Below, in pieces: positions 8,781 through 16,713 of a stretch of DNA of 60,926 bases (position 1 is its first letter; every line of letters begins with the position of its first letter). The position numbers and the translations under genes were made by a program. Source of the DNA: an uncultured Clostridium sp. (lineage in GTDB: Bacteria > Bacillota > Clostridia > TANB77 > CAG-508); NCBI GenBank assembly GCA_946497695.1, contig CAMMLJ010000009.1, positions 1 through 60,926 on the forward strand. Reading direction: 5' to 3'. A model generated the notes under the pieces. That model ran no database searches. It worked only from the letters and a program-made list of their open reading frames with translations, and was not told where the DNA came from.

Positions 8781-9022
8781 TATGATAATTCTATCATCTT
8801 TTTAATTGTATTATTTATTTCATTTTCTTCCGTAACAATTTTAAAATCCTCTGTACCGTAGTTATATTTCATTAACAGCATTTCTGTATTATCTCCAACC
8901 AATTTTCCAGACATATTTAATAATAAAAAATACTCATCATTTTCTGCTAACAAGTTTCTACAAATATAATATTCCTCACCATTATTTAGTTTTATATATT
9001 TACCAGCTTCGAAATTTTTCAT
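8780..9022 (-). CDS. Small unknown protein, beta-rich
   Basis: An 80-residue protein starting MKNFEAGKYIKLNNGEEYYICRNLLAENDEYFLLLN. GGGAG lies 8 nt before this ATG, which selects it over an in-frame codon three residues upstream. The pattern of short strands resembles small SH3-like or DUF1292-type proteins of clostridia, but I cannot name it. The start sits right after the TGA of the previous gene, so this TGA acts as a real stop. Confidence 0.6.
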   Translation of the reverse strand: MKNFEAGKYIKLNNGEEYYICRNLLAENDEYFLLLNMSGKLVGDNTEMLLMKYNYGTEDFKIVTEENEINNTIKKMIELS

Positions 9023-9027
9023 AAAAA

Positions 9028-10230
9028 TCACTCCCTATCAAAATCATAAAATTTAGCTTGATTATTTGATTTACTAGCTTTTAATTGATCGCTAAATGTT
9101 TTATCAAAGTCTTCTAGTTTATCTATTTCGGTATTTTTCACTCCTGCAACATATGCATTAAAATATTCTTCAAAATCATTTACTTGTGCTAAATTTATAT
9201 TTTTGAAATGGTTTTGAATATGATTATTTCTAACTAAATCATCTTGAGCGGTTTGTATTTCTTCTTCATAATAACCAACTAATGATTCATTGCCTTGTAA
9301 TTCTTTGCTATGACTTTCTTTATCATATCCGGCATCAGAATGTTCTTGTATCAATTGACTTTGTTCATCTTTCAATTCTATTGCTTTTGTTAGGACATTA
9401 ATTTTAAAATTTAATGATTTATTTTGCACATCTAATTGCTTTAATGAATATTCTAGTTTTTCGGCATCTGTAGGTTCTTTTATTAATGCATACTGTGCTA
9501 TAGAATTGTCTCTATCAGCTTCTATCTCGTCCAATTCATCCATAAATTGTAAAGACATATTTTCAGAATCTACTCTTTCCTGTTCAGAATATGCTCTTCC
9601 AACAAGTGATGCTTCTTCTCTAATGTCTGATTGTGTACCTTTAATAATATCAACTAAATTTCTATTTTCAATAATTAAATCATCAGAGCTTTGTTCTAAA
9701 TCAGCAAGCGCATCAAAAGTATTTTCTGTAGTGTCGTATTCTATTGTTATATTATTTGGTTTATCTATAATTACATCAGCTCTTGAGGCAATTGCTGCAC
9801 CTATTGCACCTCCTATTAATGCTGCTGCAGCTATTGGAACAATTATTCTTCTTTTTTTATTTTTTTCGGGTTCTGATTTTGTCTGAGTAGCTTTACTTGA
9901 TGTTTGTGTAGGAATAGGTACAGGTATCGGTGCTGGCTTTTTATCATATTCTTTAGCAGAATCTAATACCAATTTTGCTATATTTTGAATGTTTTTCTCT
10001 GAATTTTGTATATATTTTCCTTCTATTTGTTGTCTACTTTTCTTGCTTAATATTGCTCCACCAATATTTTTTCCAAACATTTTTAGTGTAAAAAAATTAT
10101 CTTTTTTTTCATTTTTAGCTATTTCAGCTTCTGAATATTTATCTAATGCACTTGTTACAGCTTTTTCTACACCTTCTTGAGTAACAATATATTCTTGGTT
10201 CTTTTTTTCTTGTTTTGCCATCTTCTTCAA
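9028..10230 (-). CDS. Single-pass membrane protein with long coiled coil
   Basis: About 400 residues. A soluble N-terminus (1-125) ends in a KNKKRR basic cluster. One membrane helix follows (IIVPIAAAALIGGAIGAAIA, about 129-148), then about 250 acidic, largely coiled-coil residues. The positive-inside rule places the C-terminal coiled coil outside the cell. AGGAG precedes both a TTG (10230) and an ATG (10221); the ATG is likely the start. No family is recognised. It is the only clear membrane anchor in this unknown cluster. Confidence 0.6.
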   Translation of the reverse strand: MKKMAKQEKKNQEYIVTQEGVEKAVTSALDKYSEAEIAKNEKKDNFFTLKMFGKNIGGAILSKKSRQQIEGKYIQNSEKNIQNIAKLVLDSAKEYDKKPAPIPVPIPTQTSSKATQTKSEPEKNKKRRIIVPIAAAALIGGAIGAAIASRADVIIDKPNNITIEYDTTENTFDALADLEQSSDDLIIENRNLVDIIKGTQSDIREEASLVGRAYSEQERVDSENMSLQFMDELDEIEADRDNSIAQYALIKEPTDAEKLEYSLKQLDVQNKSLNFKINVLTKAIELKDEQSQLIQEHSDAGYDKESHSKELQGNESLVGYYEEEIQTAQDDLVRNNHIQNHFKNINLAQVNDFEEYFNAYVAGVKNTEIDKLEDFDKTFSDQLKASKSNNQAKFYDFDRE

Positions 10231-10259
10231 CTCCTATATCTATCTTTGTAATTATATTT

Positions 10260-10856
10260 TTAATTTCTGACAAAATCATCTTCTCTATTTAATAAATCGT
10301 CTATTGCAACAGTAGTTTCATAATCACTTTTTGTTTTTTTCATTGATGAATTAATTCTCTCTGCAAGTTCTGCTTCTTTTTCAATCGGAATACCAATTGC
10401 TTGATGATTTCTTATTAAAATATTTTCTGTAATTTTTTCTGCTCCGTTTTCGCCAATTCTTAACTTTTTAGCGGTTTCATTAATTTCCGCTATTCCATTA
10501 CTTGCATACGCAGCAACAAATTGTTCATCCAAACTCATTCTTTGTCCTAGTATTCCAGTAACTTGTTCTAATACAGATATAGCTTTTCCATTATTTCCAA
10601 CTTCAATATCTAAGTTCGCTATATTTGCACCTGGTAATACTCCATTTAAGCCAACACCGTAAATAATGTTACCTTTTAAAGATTCTCTCATTATCTTCCT
10701 TTGTAAAAATGGCGTAATATTCCCCCATTTAGTTTCTTTATCATGTGTTACTACATAGTATTTTTCATCATTTTCCTTTAATCTTTTTATTATTGATTTA
10801 TTCTCTAATCCGTAATCGGAGCAAAACCATAATCTTTGTTTATCATTTGTGTCCAT
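10260..10856 (-). CDS. Unknown protein
   Basis: A 198-residue protein beginning MDTNDKQRLWFCSDYGLENKSII; GGAGGG 4 nt upstream chooses this ATG over an upstream in-frame codon. The central part (GNIIYGVGLNGVLPGANIANLDIEVGNNGKAISVL) is glycine-rich and probably globular. The C-terminal part is helical. I do not recognise it. It lies in the minus-strand series with its neighbours. Confidence 0.6.
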   Translation of the reverse strand: MDTNDKQRLWFCSDYGLENKSIIKRLKENDEKYYVVTHDKETKWGNITPFLQRKIMRESLKGNIIYGVGLNGVLPGANIANLDIEVGNNGKAISVLEQVTGILGQRMSLDEQFVAAYASNGIAEINETAKKLRIGENGAEKITENILIRNHQAIGIPIEKEAELAERINSSMKKTKSDYETTVAIDDLLNREDDFVRN

Positions 10857-10868
10857 ATATCCCTCCAA

Positions 10869-11420
10869 CTATTCATTATTTTTTTCTTTCAAAAGTTTGA
10901 CTTTTTTATTTCTTAAAAATAGCATTTTTATAAATTTTGGAATTCTATTTAACATTTCTTTTAATGAGTTACATTCTTGTTCTAGTTGTTTTATTTTTTC
11001 ATCTTTGTTTAAAATCACTTGTTGATAACCATAAATCAGTTCTTTTGCTTTAGGTATTTTTTGATTTTCTTTTTGCAATTTTGAAATATCCTTATTTAAA
11101 TTTATATTATCTATTCTAGCTTTGAATCCCTCATTATGCTCATTTGCATTATTAATATATTCGTCAATCTCTCTTTTGTATTCTTCATAAAATTCATTAT
11201 CACTAACATTATCTGCAATATTTTGTAAAAATTGCCATGTTTGTGGATCTATATCTTGTTCCTCTAATGAAAGTTCTGGATTTATTACGATATTAGAATC
11301 AATTTGCATATTATCTTCGATATATTTTAAAGTTTCTTTTGGAATTGAATCATAATCTTCTTTTGGAAAACAATCGATTATTAATTTAGCTTGATATAAA
11401 TATTGTGGTTTTGATAACAT
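10869..11420 (-). CDS. Unknown protein with C-terminal coiled coil
   Basis: A 183-residue protein. The first 75 residues (LIIDCFPKEDYDSIPKETLKYIEDNM) have the look of a small family of unknown function common in gut clostridia. Residues about 105-165 are a coiled coil, and the end is basic. AGGAG lies before ATG. It is the first gene of the cluster and follows a promoter with TATAAT (minus strand of 11486-11491) and a long palindrome. Confidence 0.6.
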   Translation of the reverse strand: MLSKPQYLYQAKLIIDCFPKEDYDSIPKETLKYIEDNMQIDSNIVINPELSLEEQDIDPQTWQFLQNIADNVSDNEFYEEYKREIDEYINNANEHNEGFKARIDNINLNKDISKLQKENQKIPKAKELIYGYQQVILNKDEKIKQLEQECNSLKEMLNRIPKFIKMLFLRNKKVKLLKEKNNE

Positions 11421-11510
11421 TTTTTCTCCTTTTCTGCTTTTGTAATAATTTTATTTTAAATAATTAGACCAATCATTTTTAGTACATTATACTTAATTTA
11501 AAATAATTAA

Positions 11511-11537
11511 TGTGATATTAACTATATTAATATCACA
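11511..11537 (-). promoter_or_regulatory. Palindromic operator candidate of the unknown cluster
   Basis: TGTGATATTAA and TTAATATCACA form perfect 11-bp arms around 5 nt. It sits just upstream of a TATAAT -10 hexamer (minus strand of 11486-11491) that would drive the gene starting at 11420. There is no T-run on the minus-strand side, so a protein-binding site fits better than a terminator. The regulator is not in view. Confidence 0.5.
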
Positions 11538-11596
11538 ACAAATTATTTTATTCAATAAAAATTATACAAATTTTCATTAACTGCATTTTTATAAAA

Positions 11597-11628
11597 AAAA
11601 CACCTAAACTTTTTAGTTTAAGTGTTTT
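11597..11628 (-). terminator. Terminator of hsp20
   Basis: AAAACACCTAAACT pairs with AGTTTAAGTGTTTT (one mismatch) around TTTT. On the minus strand it is followed by eight T, directly downstream of the Hsp20 stop. Confidence 0.8.
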
Positions 11629-11635
11629 CTTAAAA

Positions 11636-12052
11636 TTATTCAATATCTATATATTTCTTGTCTGGAAGTTCTTTAGTTGCATCCTTTTTGTTAATCTCTA
11701 ATGTTAATATACCATTTTTAAATTTAGCTTTAATATCTTCTTCTGTTACATTATCACCTACATAAAAGCTTCTTGAACATTCTCCAACATATCTCTCTTT
11801 ACGTACATACTTACCTTCTTCTTTTTCTGTTTCGTCTTTATTTACATTTGCATGAACTGTTAAATAACCATCTTGAATATCAATTTTAATGTCATTCTTC
11901 TCATAGCCTGGTAAATCCATATCAATTACATATTTGTCCTTTTTCTCCTTAATATCTGTTTTCATAACCTTGTTTTCTGTTCCTGTAAAAAATGGATCAC
12001 TAAACATCTCATCAAATAAATCAAAATCATTTCTTCTTGGTATCATCATCAT
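11636..12052 (-). CDS. Hsp20/alpha-crystallin small heat-shock protein
   Basis: A 138-residue protein with the alpha-crystallin domain: MKTDIKEKKDKYVIDMDLPGYEKNDIKIDIQDGYLTVHA, SRSFYVGDNVTEEDIKAKFKNGILTLEINK, and a C-terminal I-x-I-like end. The N-terminus (MIPRRNDFDLFDEMFSDPFF) is typical of clostridial Hsp18. It is an ATP-independent holdase in the cytoplasm. GAGGAG precedes ATG. It has its own terminator and a CIRCE-like operator, so heat/HrcA control is likely. Confidence 0.92.
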   Translation of the reverse strand: MMMIPRRNDFDLFDEMFSDPFFTGTENKVMKTDIKEKKDKYVIDMDLPGYEKNDIKIDIQDGYLTVHANVNKDETEKEEGKYVRKERYVGECSRSFYVGDNVTEEDIKAKFKNGILTLEINKKDATKELPDKKYIDIE

Positions 12053-12145
12053 AATAATCGTCTCCTCTTTCTTATTATTTTATGTGTTGATACCCTTTTG
12101 CTTAGGTAGCACATATGTAAAAGTCTTTTAACTTTTTACAAGTAT

Positions 12146-12187
12146 ATTATATATCTATTTTTAGCAAAATCAATAGTAGAGTGCTAA
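12146..12187 (-). promoter_or_regulatory. hsp20 promoter with CIRCE-like HrcA operator
   Basis: On the minus strand, TTAGCACTC-N9-TTTTGCTAA (12161-12187) matches the HrcA operator CIRCE (TTAGCACTC-N9-GAGTGCTAA), with one perfect and one degenerate half. Within and after it lie TTGATT (minus of 12168-12173), 16 nt, and TATAAT (minus of 12146-12151). The overlap of operator and -35 fits repression by HrcA. Confidence 0.75.
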
Positions 12188-12270
12188 AATTTATAAAATT
12201 TTCACATTTCCTTGTAAGCTAATGATATTGTAGCATTTCGAAGTTAATTAAATGTATTATTTTAATATAT

Positions 12271-12299
12271 TTGATTTTTTTATCTTTTGATGATATAAA
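12271..12299 (+). promoter_or_regulatory. cas6 promoter, same as array leader promoter
   Basis: TTGATT (12271-12276), 17 nt, TATAAA (12294-12299). The 29 bp from 12272 to 12300 match the three CRISPR leaders with two mismatches in the spacer, and similarity goes on further with a small gap (TTTATATYTATT). So cas6 and the arrays are expected to be transcribed by the same sigma-A promoter. Confidence 0.8.
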
Positions 12300-12336
12300 T
12301 CTTTATATCTATTTTACATAGAAAGGAATATTTTTT

Positions 12337-13071
12337 ATGCAATTAAAAGTTTTTATAAATTTAGATGAACCACTTATTTTACCAATTAATTATAATCACA
12401 TATTGCAAGGAGTTATTTATTCAGCAGCTAGTTCTTCTAATAAGTCTTTTACTCAAAGATTACATGATGATGGCACATTAAATTCTAGTGAACTAAATGA
12501 TAAATTTAAATTATTTTCTTTTAGCAAAATTATTGGCAAATATTATATACAAAATAAGCAAATACATTTTACTGATAGAATGTTTTTTGAGGTTAGAAGT
12601 GTTGATTCCTATTTTATTCATCTTGTTTATGAAGGGGTCTTAAAAAATGGTATACGCTTTAAAGATAGAATTATTAAACCAGATTTAAAAATCGAGGATA
12701 AAGTAATTACTACTAATAGTATTTATGTACAAACTTTATCTCCTATTGTAGCTATTAAAAAGACAGATGATAAAAGTACTTGCTATTTATCTCCTATGGA
12801 TAATGACTTTATGACTTATATAAATAATAATTTTTATAAGAAATATCAAACCTATTATAACAATATTCCTAATGCTGATTTAGATATTGTTGTAGCTGAT
12901 GTTTCTTATAGAGATAAATGTGTTACAAAGTTTAAAGGTATTTATATTAATGCTTGGAATGGTAAGTTTTATATTGATAGTAACCCTGAATATTTAACTT
13001 TTATTTATAATGCTGGTTTAGGTTCTAGAAATTCTCAGGGTTTTGGGCTTTTGAATATTATTGATGAATAG
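12337..13071 (+). CDS. cas6: Cas6 CRISPR RNA endoribonuclease
   Basis: A 244-residue protein with the RAMP fold of Cas6: N-terminal LKVFINLDEPLILPINYNHILQGVIYSAAS (the typical IxLPINYNHxLQ start; His21 in this segment is a candidate catalytic residue) and the C-terminal glycine-rich loop GLGSRNSQGFGLL. Cas6 cuts the precursor crRNA inside each repeat and leaves the 8-nt 5' handle (here TTTGAAAC). It is a single gene on the plus strand, with AAGGA before ATG, and is followed by array 1 in the same direction. Its promoter is a copy of the array leader promoter. Confidence 0.92.
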   Translation: MQLKVFINLDEPLILPINYNHILQGVIYSAASSSNKSFTQRLHDDGTLNSSELNDKFKLFSFSKIIGKYYIQNKQIHFTDRMFFEVRSVDSYFIHLVYEGVLKNGIRFKDRIIKPDLKIEDKVITTNSIYVQTLSPIVAIKKTDDKSTCYLSPMDNDFMTYINNNFYKKYQTYYNNIPNADLDIVVADVSYRDKCVTKFKGIYINAWNGKFYIDSNPEYLTFIYNAGLGSRNSQGFGLLNIIDE

Positions 13072-13079
13072 ATTAATTA

Positions 13080-13140
13080 AAAAGTGCATTAATCTAAACT
13101 TTATTACTTATTTTATTTATTTGAAGATTGATGCACTTTT
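13080..13140. repeat. Inverted pair of the CRISPR-locus 16-bp element
   Basis: AAAAGTGCATTAATCT (13080-13095) and AGATTGATGCACTTTT (13125-13140) are inverted copies (one mismatch) 29 nt apart, just after the cas6 stop and 3 nt before the -35 of array 1. As RNA they could form a 16-bp hairpin and might also end the cas6 transcript. The same element, as AGATYGAYGYACTTTT, recurs at 15807-15994 and 16881-16896. Confidence 0.75.
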
Positions 13141-13143
13141 ATA

Positions 13144-13172
13144 TTGATTTTTTTATTTTTTAATGATATAAA
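13144..13172 (+). promoter_or_regulatory. Leader promoter of CRISPR array 1
   Basis: TTGATT (13144-13149), 17 nt, TATAAA (13167-13172). The first repeat starts at 13190, so transcription should begin a few nucleotides before it. The sequence from the -35 to the repeat is almost identical in all three leaders. Confidence 0.8.
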
Positions 13173-13189
13173 TAGCTTATATTTATATT

Positions 13190-13356
13190 GTTTTACATTA
13201 CTCACTAGAGATTTGAAACTCCCCACTTGATTTTAATAGTTTTTTCTTGTTTGATTTTGCCGTTTTATATTACTCATTTGAGGTTTGAAACAACGCTGCT
13301 CCTACTATATGTAGGCTTTTGAAATGGTTTCACATTACTCACTAGAGCTTAAAATA
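13190..13356 (+). CRISPR. CRISPR array 1 (3 repeats, 2 spacers, degenerate)
   Basis: Repeats are at 13190-13219, 13262-13291 and 13327-13356. All differ from the consensus (starts GTTTTACATTACTCATTAG, ends AGCTTTGAAAC, 30 nt), and the last ends in TTAAAATA. Spacers are 42 and 35 nt. Orientation is set by the leader on the left and the decayed last repeat on the right. Divergence of every repeat suggests an old, little-used array. As reverse complement both spacers have an open frame (for example HFKSLHIVGAA). Confidence 0.95.
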
Positions 13357-13375
13357 AACAATAGCCAAAATTTAT

Positions 13376-13417
13376 AAAACCCACACTAAAAGTACAAATG
13401 TTTTGGTGTTGGGTTTT
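13376..13417 (+). terminator. Terminator of CRISPR array 1
   Basis: AAAACCCACACTAAAA pairs imperfectly with TTTTGGTGTTGGGTTTT around GTACAAATG, 20 nt after the last repeat. The same element is perfect after array 3 and is missing after array 2. Confidence 0.65.
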
Positions 13418-13432
13418 AATTAAAATTTTATT

Positions 13433-13593
13433 AACTTCATTTAGCTTCATAATAAATTTAACTAAATAAAAAACAACTGTGATAAAATTCATATTTCTTA
13501 CCACAGTTATTTTTTATTATATTTGCTCAATCATAGCTTACTAGCTAAAAGTAATCCATAATCAAAACCTTTAATTTTACAACTACATATATA
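13433..13593. repeat. 161-bp array flank, copy 1 (contains a bidirectional terminator)
   Basis: This segment is identical to 16522-16682 except for one base. It contains AACTGTGATAA / TTACCACAGTT (13475-13485 with 13498-13508) flanked by A6 and T6, a terminator that works in both directions between array 1 and cas2. A shorter third copy lies at about 17240-17337. Confidence 0.9.
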
Positions 13594-13632
13594 AAATCAA
13601 AAATTTTAATTTTGACTTAAATTATTAAATTC

Positions 13633-13893
13633 TCAAATAAAATTATTTTGTTCATTAAAAGAACCTATTTCTTCTTTTTTTACATATTTTAAAGAACCAA
13701 GTATATAAATACATATTTTATCTTGTCTACAGTCTATATTTCTTTTAATTTCATCTTTTAATTTTTTTAATTTACTGTCAGTTATAGTACCTTCAAAAAC
13801 AGAGTTTTGAACTCTAATTAAATATTTTCTACATATCTTCATTATTTTATTTACTCTTTTATGGTTAACATCATATACTAAAATAACATTCAT
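13633..13893 (-). CDS. cas2: Cas2
   Basis: An 86-residue protein starting MNVILVYDVNHKRVNKIMKICRKYLIRVQNSVFEG, the ferredoxin-like Cas2 fold with the conserved first-strand aspartate (YDV) and SVFEG. It forms the Cas1-Cas2 integrase with the RT-Cas1 encoded 4 nt upstream. An in-frame codon 45 nt earlier lies inside RT-cas1 and is not needed. The frame ends at TGA after FI; eight more codons would follow before TAA. A cas2-like tail with the same TGA is found at 16714-16747. Confidence 0.93.
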   Translation of the reverse strand: MNVILVYDVNHKRVNKIMKICRKYLIRVQNSVFEGTITDSKLKKLKDEIKRNIDCRQDKICIYILGSLKYVKKEEIGSFNEQNNFI

Positions 13894-13897
13894 ATTT

Positions 13898-15784
13898 TTA
13901 ATAATATTTAAAAGCCCTAAATTTTTCGTCATTATCAATTGAATTTATTAGCTTATAAATTTCCTTTCTTATAATTTTTTCATAACTCATTTTATTTTTT
14001 CCTAATGTAGTTATATCTCTAATTTTTTTATAAAATTCATTAATAACAATATTTCTGCCTTCTGTATTTAAATATATTCCATAATTTATTTTTTCGAAAT
14101 GAAGTTTAGAATTTATCATTTTTTTATTTATTAAAGTAAAAATAATTTTATCAACAATAATAGGTTTAAATATATCTGCTAAATCCAAGTTTAAGCTTTC
14201 ATATCTATTATTACTAGAATGCAAATAAGCTATTCGAATATCTAATTTGGTTTTATATATCTCTTTTGCAATGTAATTATATAACAAAGTATTGCCAAAA
14301 CTAATAAGAGCATTTATAGGATCTAGTGGCGGTCTTTTTGATCTTTTAGTAAATTTAAATTCTGAATTTTGCAAAATGTCATTAAAACACGAATAATAAA
14401 TTCCCTTAATTCTTGCTTCAAGTAATAGTAATTTTTCATTTTCTTGTATATCTGCTATTTTATTTTCCATATCTTCAATTATTTTAATCTTTTTTTCAAT
14501 ATGACAATTATATCTTCTATTATAATATTTTAAATTAGATTTTTGATTATATATTTCTGATTTTAAAATACATTTCGCCATATTAAGTCTTTTATATTTG
14601 TTATTATATATCATCACTTGTTTTAATAAAAGCAAACTAGATCTTCTTACATTATTTGGTATAAATTTTCCAATATATCGATTATGTTTATCATAGAAAT
14701 TAACTATTATATTTTTATTATTCATTAAATTAAAAAAATTTGAATTAATTATAACATTTGAATAAATATTAATTATTTTAGAAGCTTCAATTGGAATAAA
14801 AACTTTTTTATTTTTATTTTCGAATAAAATTGTATATTCACTTTGGCCTAATATCCCTTCATTAACTATATGAAACTCATTATTAATTTTTTCTAAAGTA
14901 TTTGTTCTCCATCTATTGGTATATTGCATTTCTTTAGAAGCTCTAATTATTTCAATTCCGTTTTTGCTTTTTATTAATCTATATCCCAAGAATTTTGTAT
15001 TAAAAACATTAATAAGCTCTGATTTTTCTTTATTAACTTTCAAAAAATATTCGTTATACAATTTCTTTTCAATTAATCTTAAATTATGATTTACCTCCTG
15101 TTTATTTTTTCCAAAAACATTTATGTCATCACAATATCTAATAAATTTTATATTAAGAGCATCTAGCTCTTTATCAAGTCTATTCAAATACATATTACTT
15201 AATATAGTACTTAATGGATTTCCTTGAATTATTCCCTTTGTTTTGGTATATGTAGAAAACTTATAATCTACTCTACACTTTATAAATTTCTTAATTAATT
15301 CTATTACATTACTTTCTATATTAAAATCTTTTAAAATAGTAAATAAAAGTTCATGATTTATATTTTCAAAATAATCTTTAATATCTATTTTACCAACTAA
15401 TAAGTTTCCATTTTCCACATACTGTTTAATTTTAATAATCGCTTGTGTTGTGCCTTTTCCTTTTTGATATGCAAATGACTTTTTTGAAAAACATGGAGTA
15501 ATATATTTTTCTAATATTCTTAATACTAACTTAGATATGAATTTATCCTTTATATTCATTAAAGAAACTAATCTTCTTTTTCCTTTATAATTTATTATTT
15601 CTTTTAAAGATATTTCTTCTGGCACATACTGATTTTTTATAATTTGTTTTTTTAACAATTCCTTATTATTTTCATAATACTTCTGAAATTCAAAATAAAT
15701 TTTTTTATTATAACTTTTTTTATATAAATCATCCATTACAACTTTTTCATTTTTCTTTCCTAAAATTTCATTAATTGTTATCAT
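13898..15784 (-). CDS. cas1: Reverse transcriptase-Cas1 fusion
   Basis: A 628-residue protein. Residues about 55-300 are a reverse transcriptase: GKIDIKDYFENI (Asp133), GIIQGNPLSTILSN (about 183-196) and the catalytic box RYCDD (Asp218, Asp219). Residues about 320-620 are Cas1: LLLLEARIKG (Glu455), AYLHSSN (His521), and LDLADIFKP (Asp533/Asp536). All key residues are present, so both RT and integrase should be active. There is no N-terminal Cas6 domain; cas6 is separate. RT-Cas1 proteins of type III systems are known to acquire spacers from RNA. GAGATGAG precedes ATG. The upstream region holds three copies of the 16-bp element. Confidence 0.96.
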   Translation of the reverse strand: MITINEILGKKNEKVVMDDLYKKSYNKKIYFEFQKYYENNKELLKKQIIKNQYVPEEISLKEIINYKGKRRLVSLMNIKDKFISKLVLRILEKYITPCFSKKSFAYQKGKGTTQAIIKIKQYVENGNLLVGKIDIKDYFENINHELLFTILKDFNIESNVIELIKKFIKCRVDYKFSTYTKTKGIIQGNPLSTILSNMYLNRLDKELDALNIKFIRYCDDINVFGKNKQEVNHNLRLIEKKLYNEYFLKVNKEKSELINVFNTKFLGYRLIKSKNGIEIIRASKEMQYTNRWRTNTLEKINNEFHIVNEGILGQSEYTILFENKNKKVFIPIEASKIINIYSNVIINSNFFNLMNNKNIIVNFYDKHNRYIGKFIPNNVRRSSLLLLKQVMIYNNKYKRLNMAKCILKSEIYNQKSNLKYYNRRYNCHIEKKIKIIEDMENKIADIQENEKLLLLEARIKGIYYSCFNDILQNSEFKFTKRSKRPPLDPINALISFGNTLLYNYIAKEIYKTKLDIRIAYLHSSNNRYESLNLDLADIFKPIIVDKIIFTLINKKMINSKLHFEKINYGIYLNTEGRNIVINEFYKKIRDITTLGKNKMSYEKIIRKEIYKLINSIDNDEKFRAFKYY

Positions 15785-15806
15785 AAAAACTCATCTCTTT
15801 CTATTA

Positions 15807-15994
15807 AAAAGTACGTCGATCTCTATTCATTGGTACTTTAAGTTTACGCTGATTTTTTAATATTAAAAATTACATTTTTTATTCTATTTTATCACAAAAA
15901 GTACGTCGATCTACCCTTAATTTTTATGTTTTATAAAAAATGCTTATTTTTAGTATGTTATAGCAATTTTATTTTTTGAGATCGACGTACTTTT
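15807..15994. repeat. Three copies of the CRISPR-locus 16-bp element upstream of RT-cas1
   Basis: AAAAGTACGTCGATCT occurs at 15807-15822 and 15897-15912, and its inverse AGATCGACGTACTTTT at 15979-15994. They fill the divergent region between RT-cas1 (minus) and array 2 (plus). The 15897 copy lies just upstream of a likely -10 (GATAAAAT) of RT-cas1. Copies 2 and 3 could form a 17-bp stem with a 66-nt loop. The core is CpG-rich in a very AT-rich surrounding, so it stands out. Its function is unknown; see findings. Confidence 0.85.
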
Positions 15995-16016
15995 TTAGCA
16001 TTTTTTACCTTTTATA

Positions 16017-16045
16017 TTGATTTTTTTCTTTTTTAATGATATAAA
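16017..16045 (+). promoter_or_regulatory. Leader promoter of CRISPR array 2
   Basis: TTGATT (16017-16022), 17 nt, TATAAA (16040-16045), first repeat at 16063. The 16-bp element lies 22 nt further upstream than in leaders 1 and 3. Confidence 0.8.
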
Positions 16046-16062
16046 TAGCTTATATTTATATT

Positions 16063-16501
16063 GTTTTACATTACTCATTAGAGCTTTGAAACGACACTAT
16101 TTTTCATACGTGTACCTCCTATAAATGGTTTTACATTACTCATTAGAGCTTTGAAACTTTTTAATAATTTCTTCATTTTTCTACCCTTTCTTTGTTTTAC
16201 ATTACTCATTAGAGCTTTGAAACGATATGCAAAATTCTCATCAAATTCCTCAGGCTTTACTTCCAAAAGTTTTACATTACTCATTAGAGCTTTGAAACAA
16301 AATGTTTGTTTTCATAAGTACCTCCCATTTCTTTTGTGTTTTACATTACTCATTAGAGCTTTGAAACCTTTTTCCTGCCATTTTTTCATCATTCCTTTCA
16401 AGTTTTACATTACTCATTAGAGCTTTGAAACGTTTTTATTTTCAGCAATGTAAAGCTTAGACGTATTAAGAGTTTTACATTACTCATTAGAGGTTAAAAT
16501 A
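16063..16501 (+). CRISPR. CRISPR array 2 (7 repeats, 6 spacers)
   Basis: Six identical 30-nt repeats (starts GTTTTACATTACTCATTAG, ends AGCTTTGAAAC) at 16063, 16128, 16194, 16269, 16338 and 16402, and a degenerate last one at 16472-16501 ending TTAAAATA. Spacers are 35, 36, 45, 39, 34 and 40 nt. Identical repeats suggest this is the most active array. On the reverse strand, spacers 1, 2, 4 and 5 show a purine-rich ribosome site followed by ATG, and spacer 3 reads LEVKPEEFDENFAY. The expected 8-nt crRNA handle is TTTGAAAC. Confidence 0.98.
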
Positions 16502-16521
16502 ACTAATAGCAAGAATTTATA

Positions 16522-16682
16522 AACTTCATTTAACTTCATAATAAATTTAACTAAATAAAAAACAACTGTGATAAAATTCATATTTCTTACCACAGTTATT
16601 TTTTATTATATTTGCTCAATCATAGCTTACTAGCTAAAAGTAATCCATAATCAAAACCTTTAATTTTACAACTACATATATA
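16522..16682. repeat. 161-bp array flank, copy 2
   Basis: One mismatch to 13433-13593, including the bidirectional hairpin terminator (16564-16574 with 16587-16597). Unlike arrays 1 and 3, the first terminator (AAAACCACAC type) is deleted between the last repeat and this flank. Confidence 0.9.
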
Positions 16683-16713
16683 TATGTGAAATTAAAAACT
16701 TCGATATTAGCTT

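Noticed and set aside
13080..13140. Simple rho-independent terminator of cas6
   Set aside because: The stem is not GC-rich, and the same element is found at other places where a terminator makes no sense, such as upstream of RT-cas1. Termination may be a side effect.
15897..15994. A tracrRNA or riboswitch upstream of RT-cas1
   Set aside because: No similarity to the CRISPR repeat and no known riboswitch core. The region is only an inverted-repeat pair with a long AT-rich loop, so I list it as an unexplained element.
16078..16420. Open frames on both strands (68 and 89 residues) across CRISPR array 2
   Set aside because: They are made of repeats and spacers (recurring FKALMSNVK or FTLLIRALK). 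No ribosome site; they are not genes.
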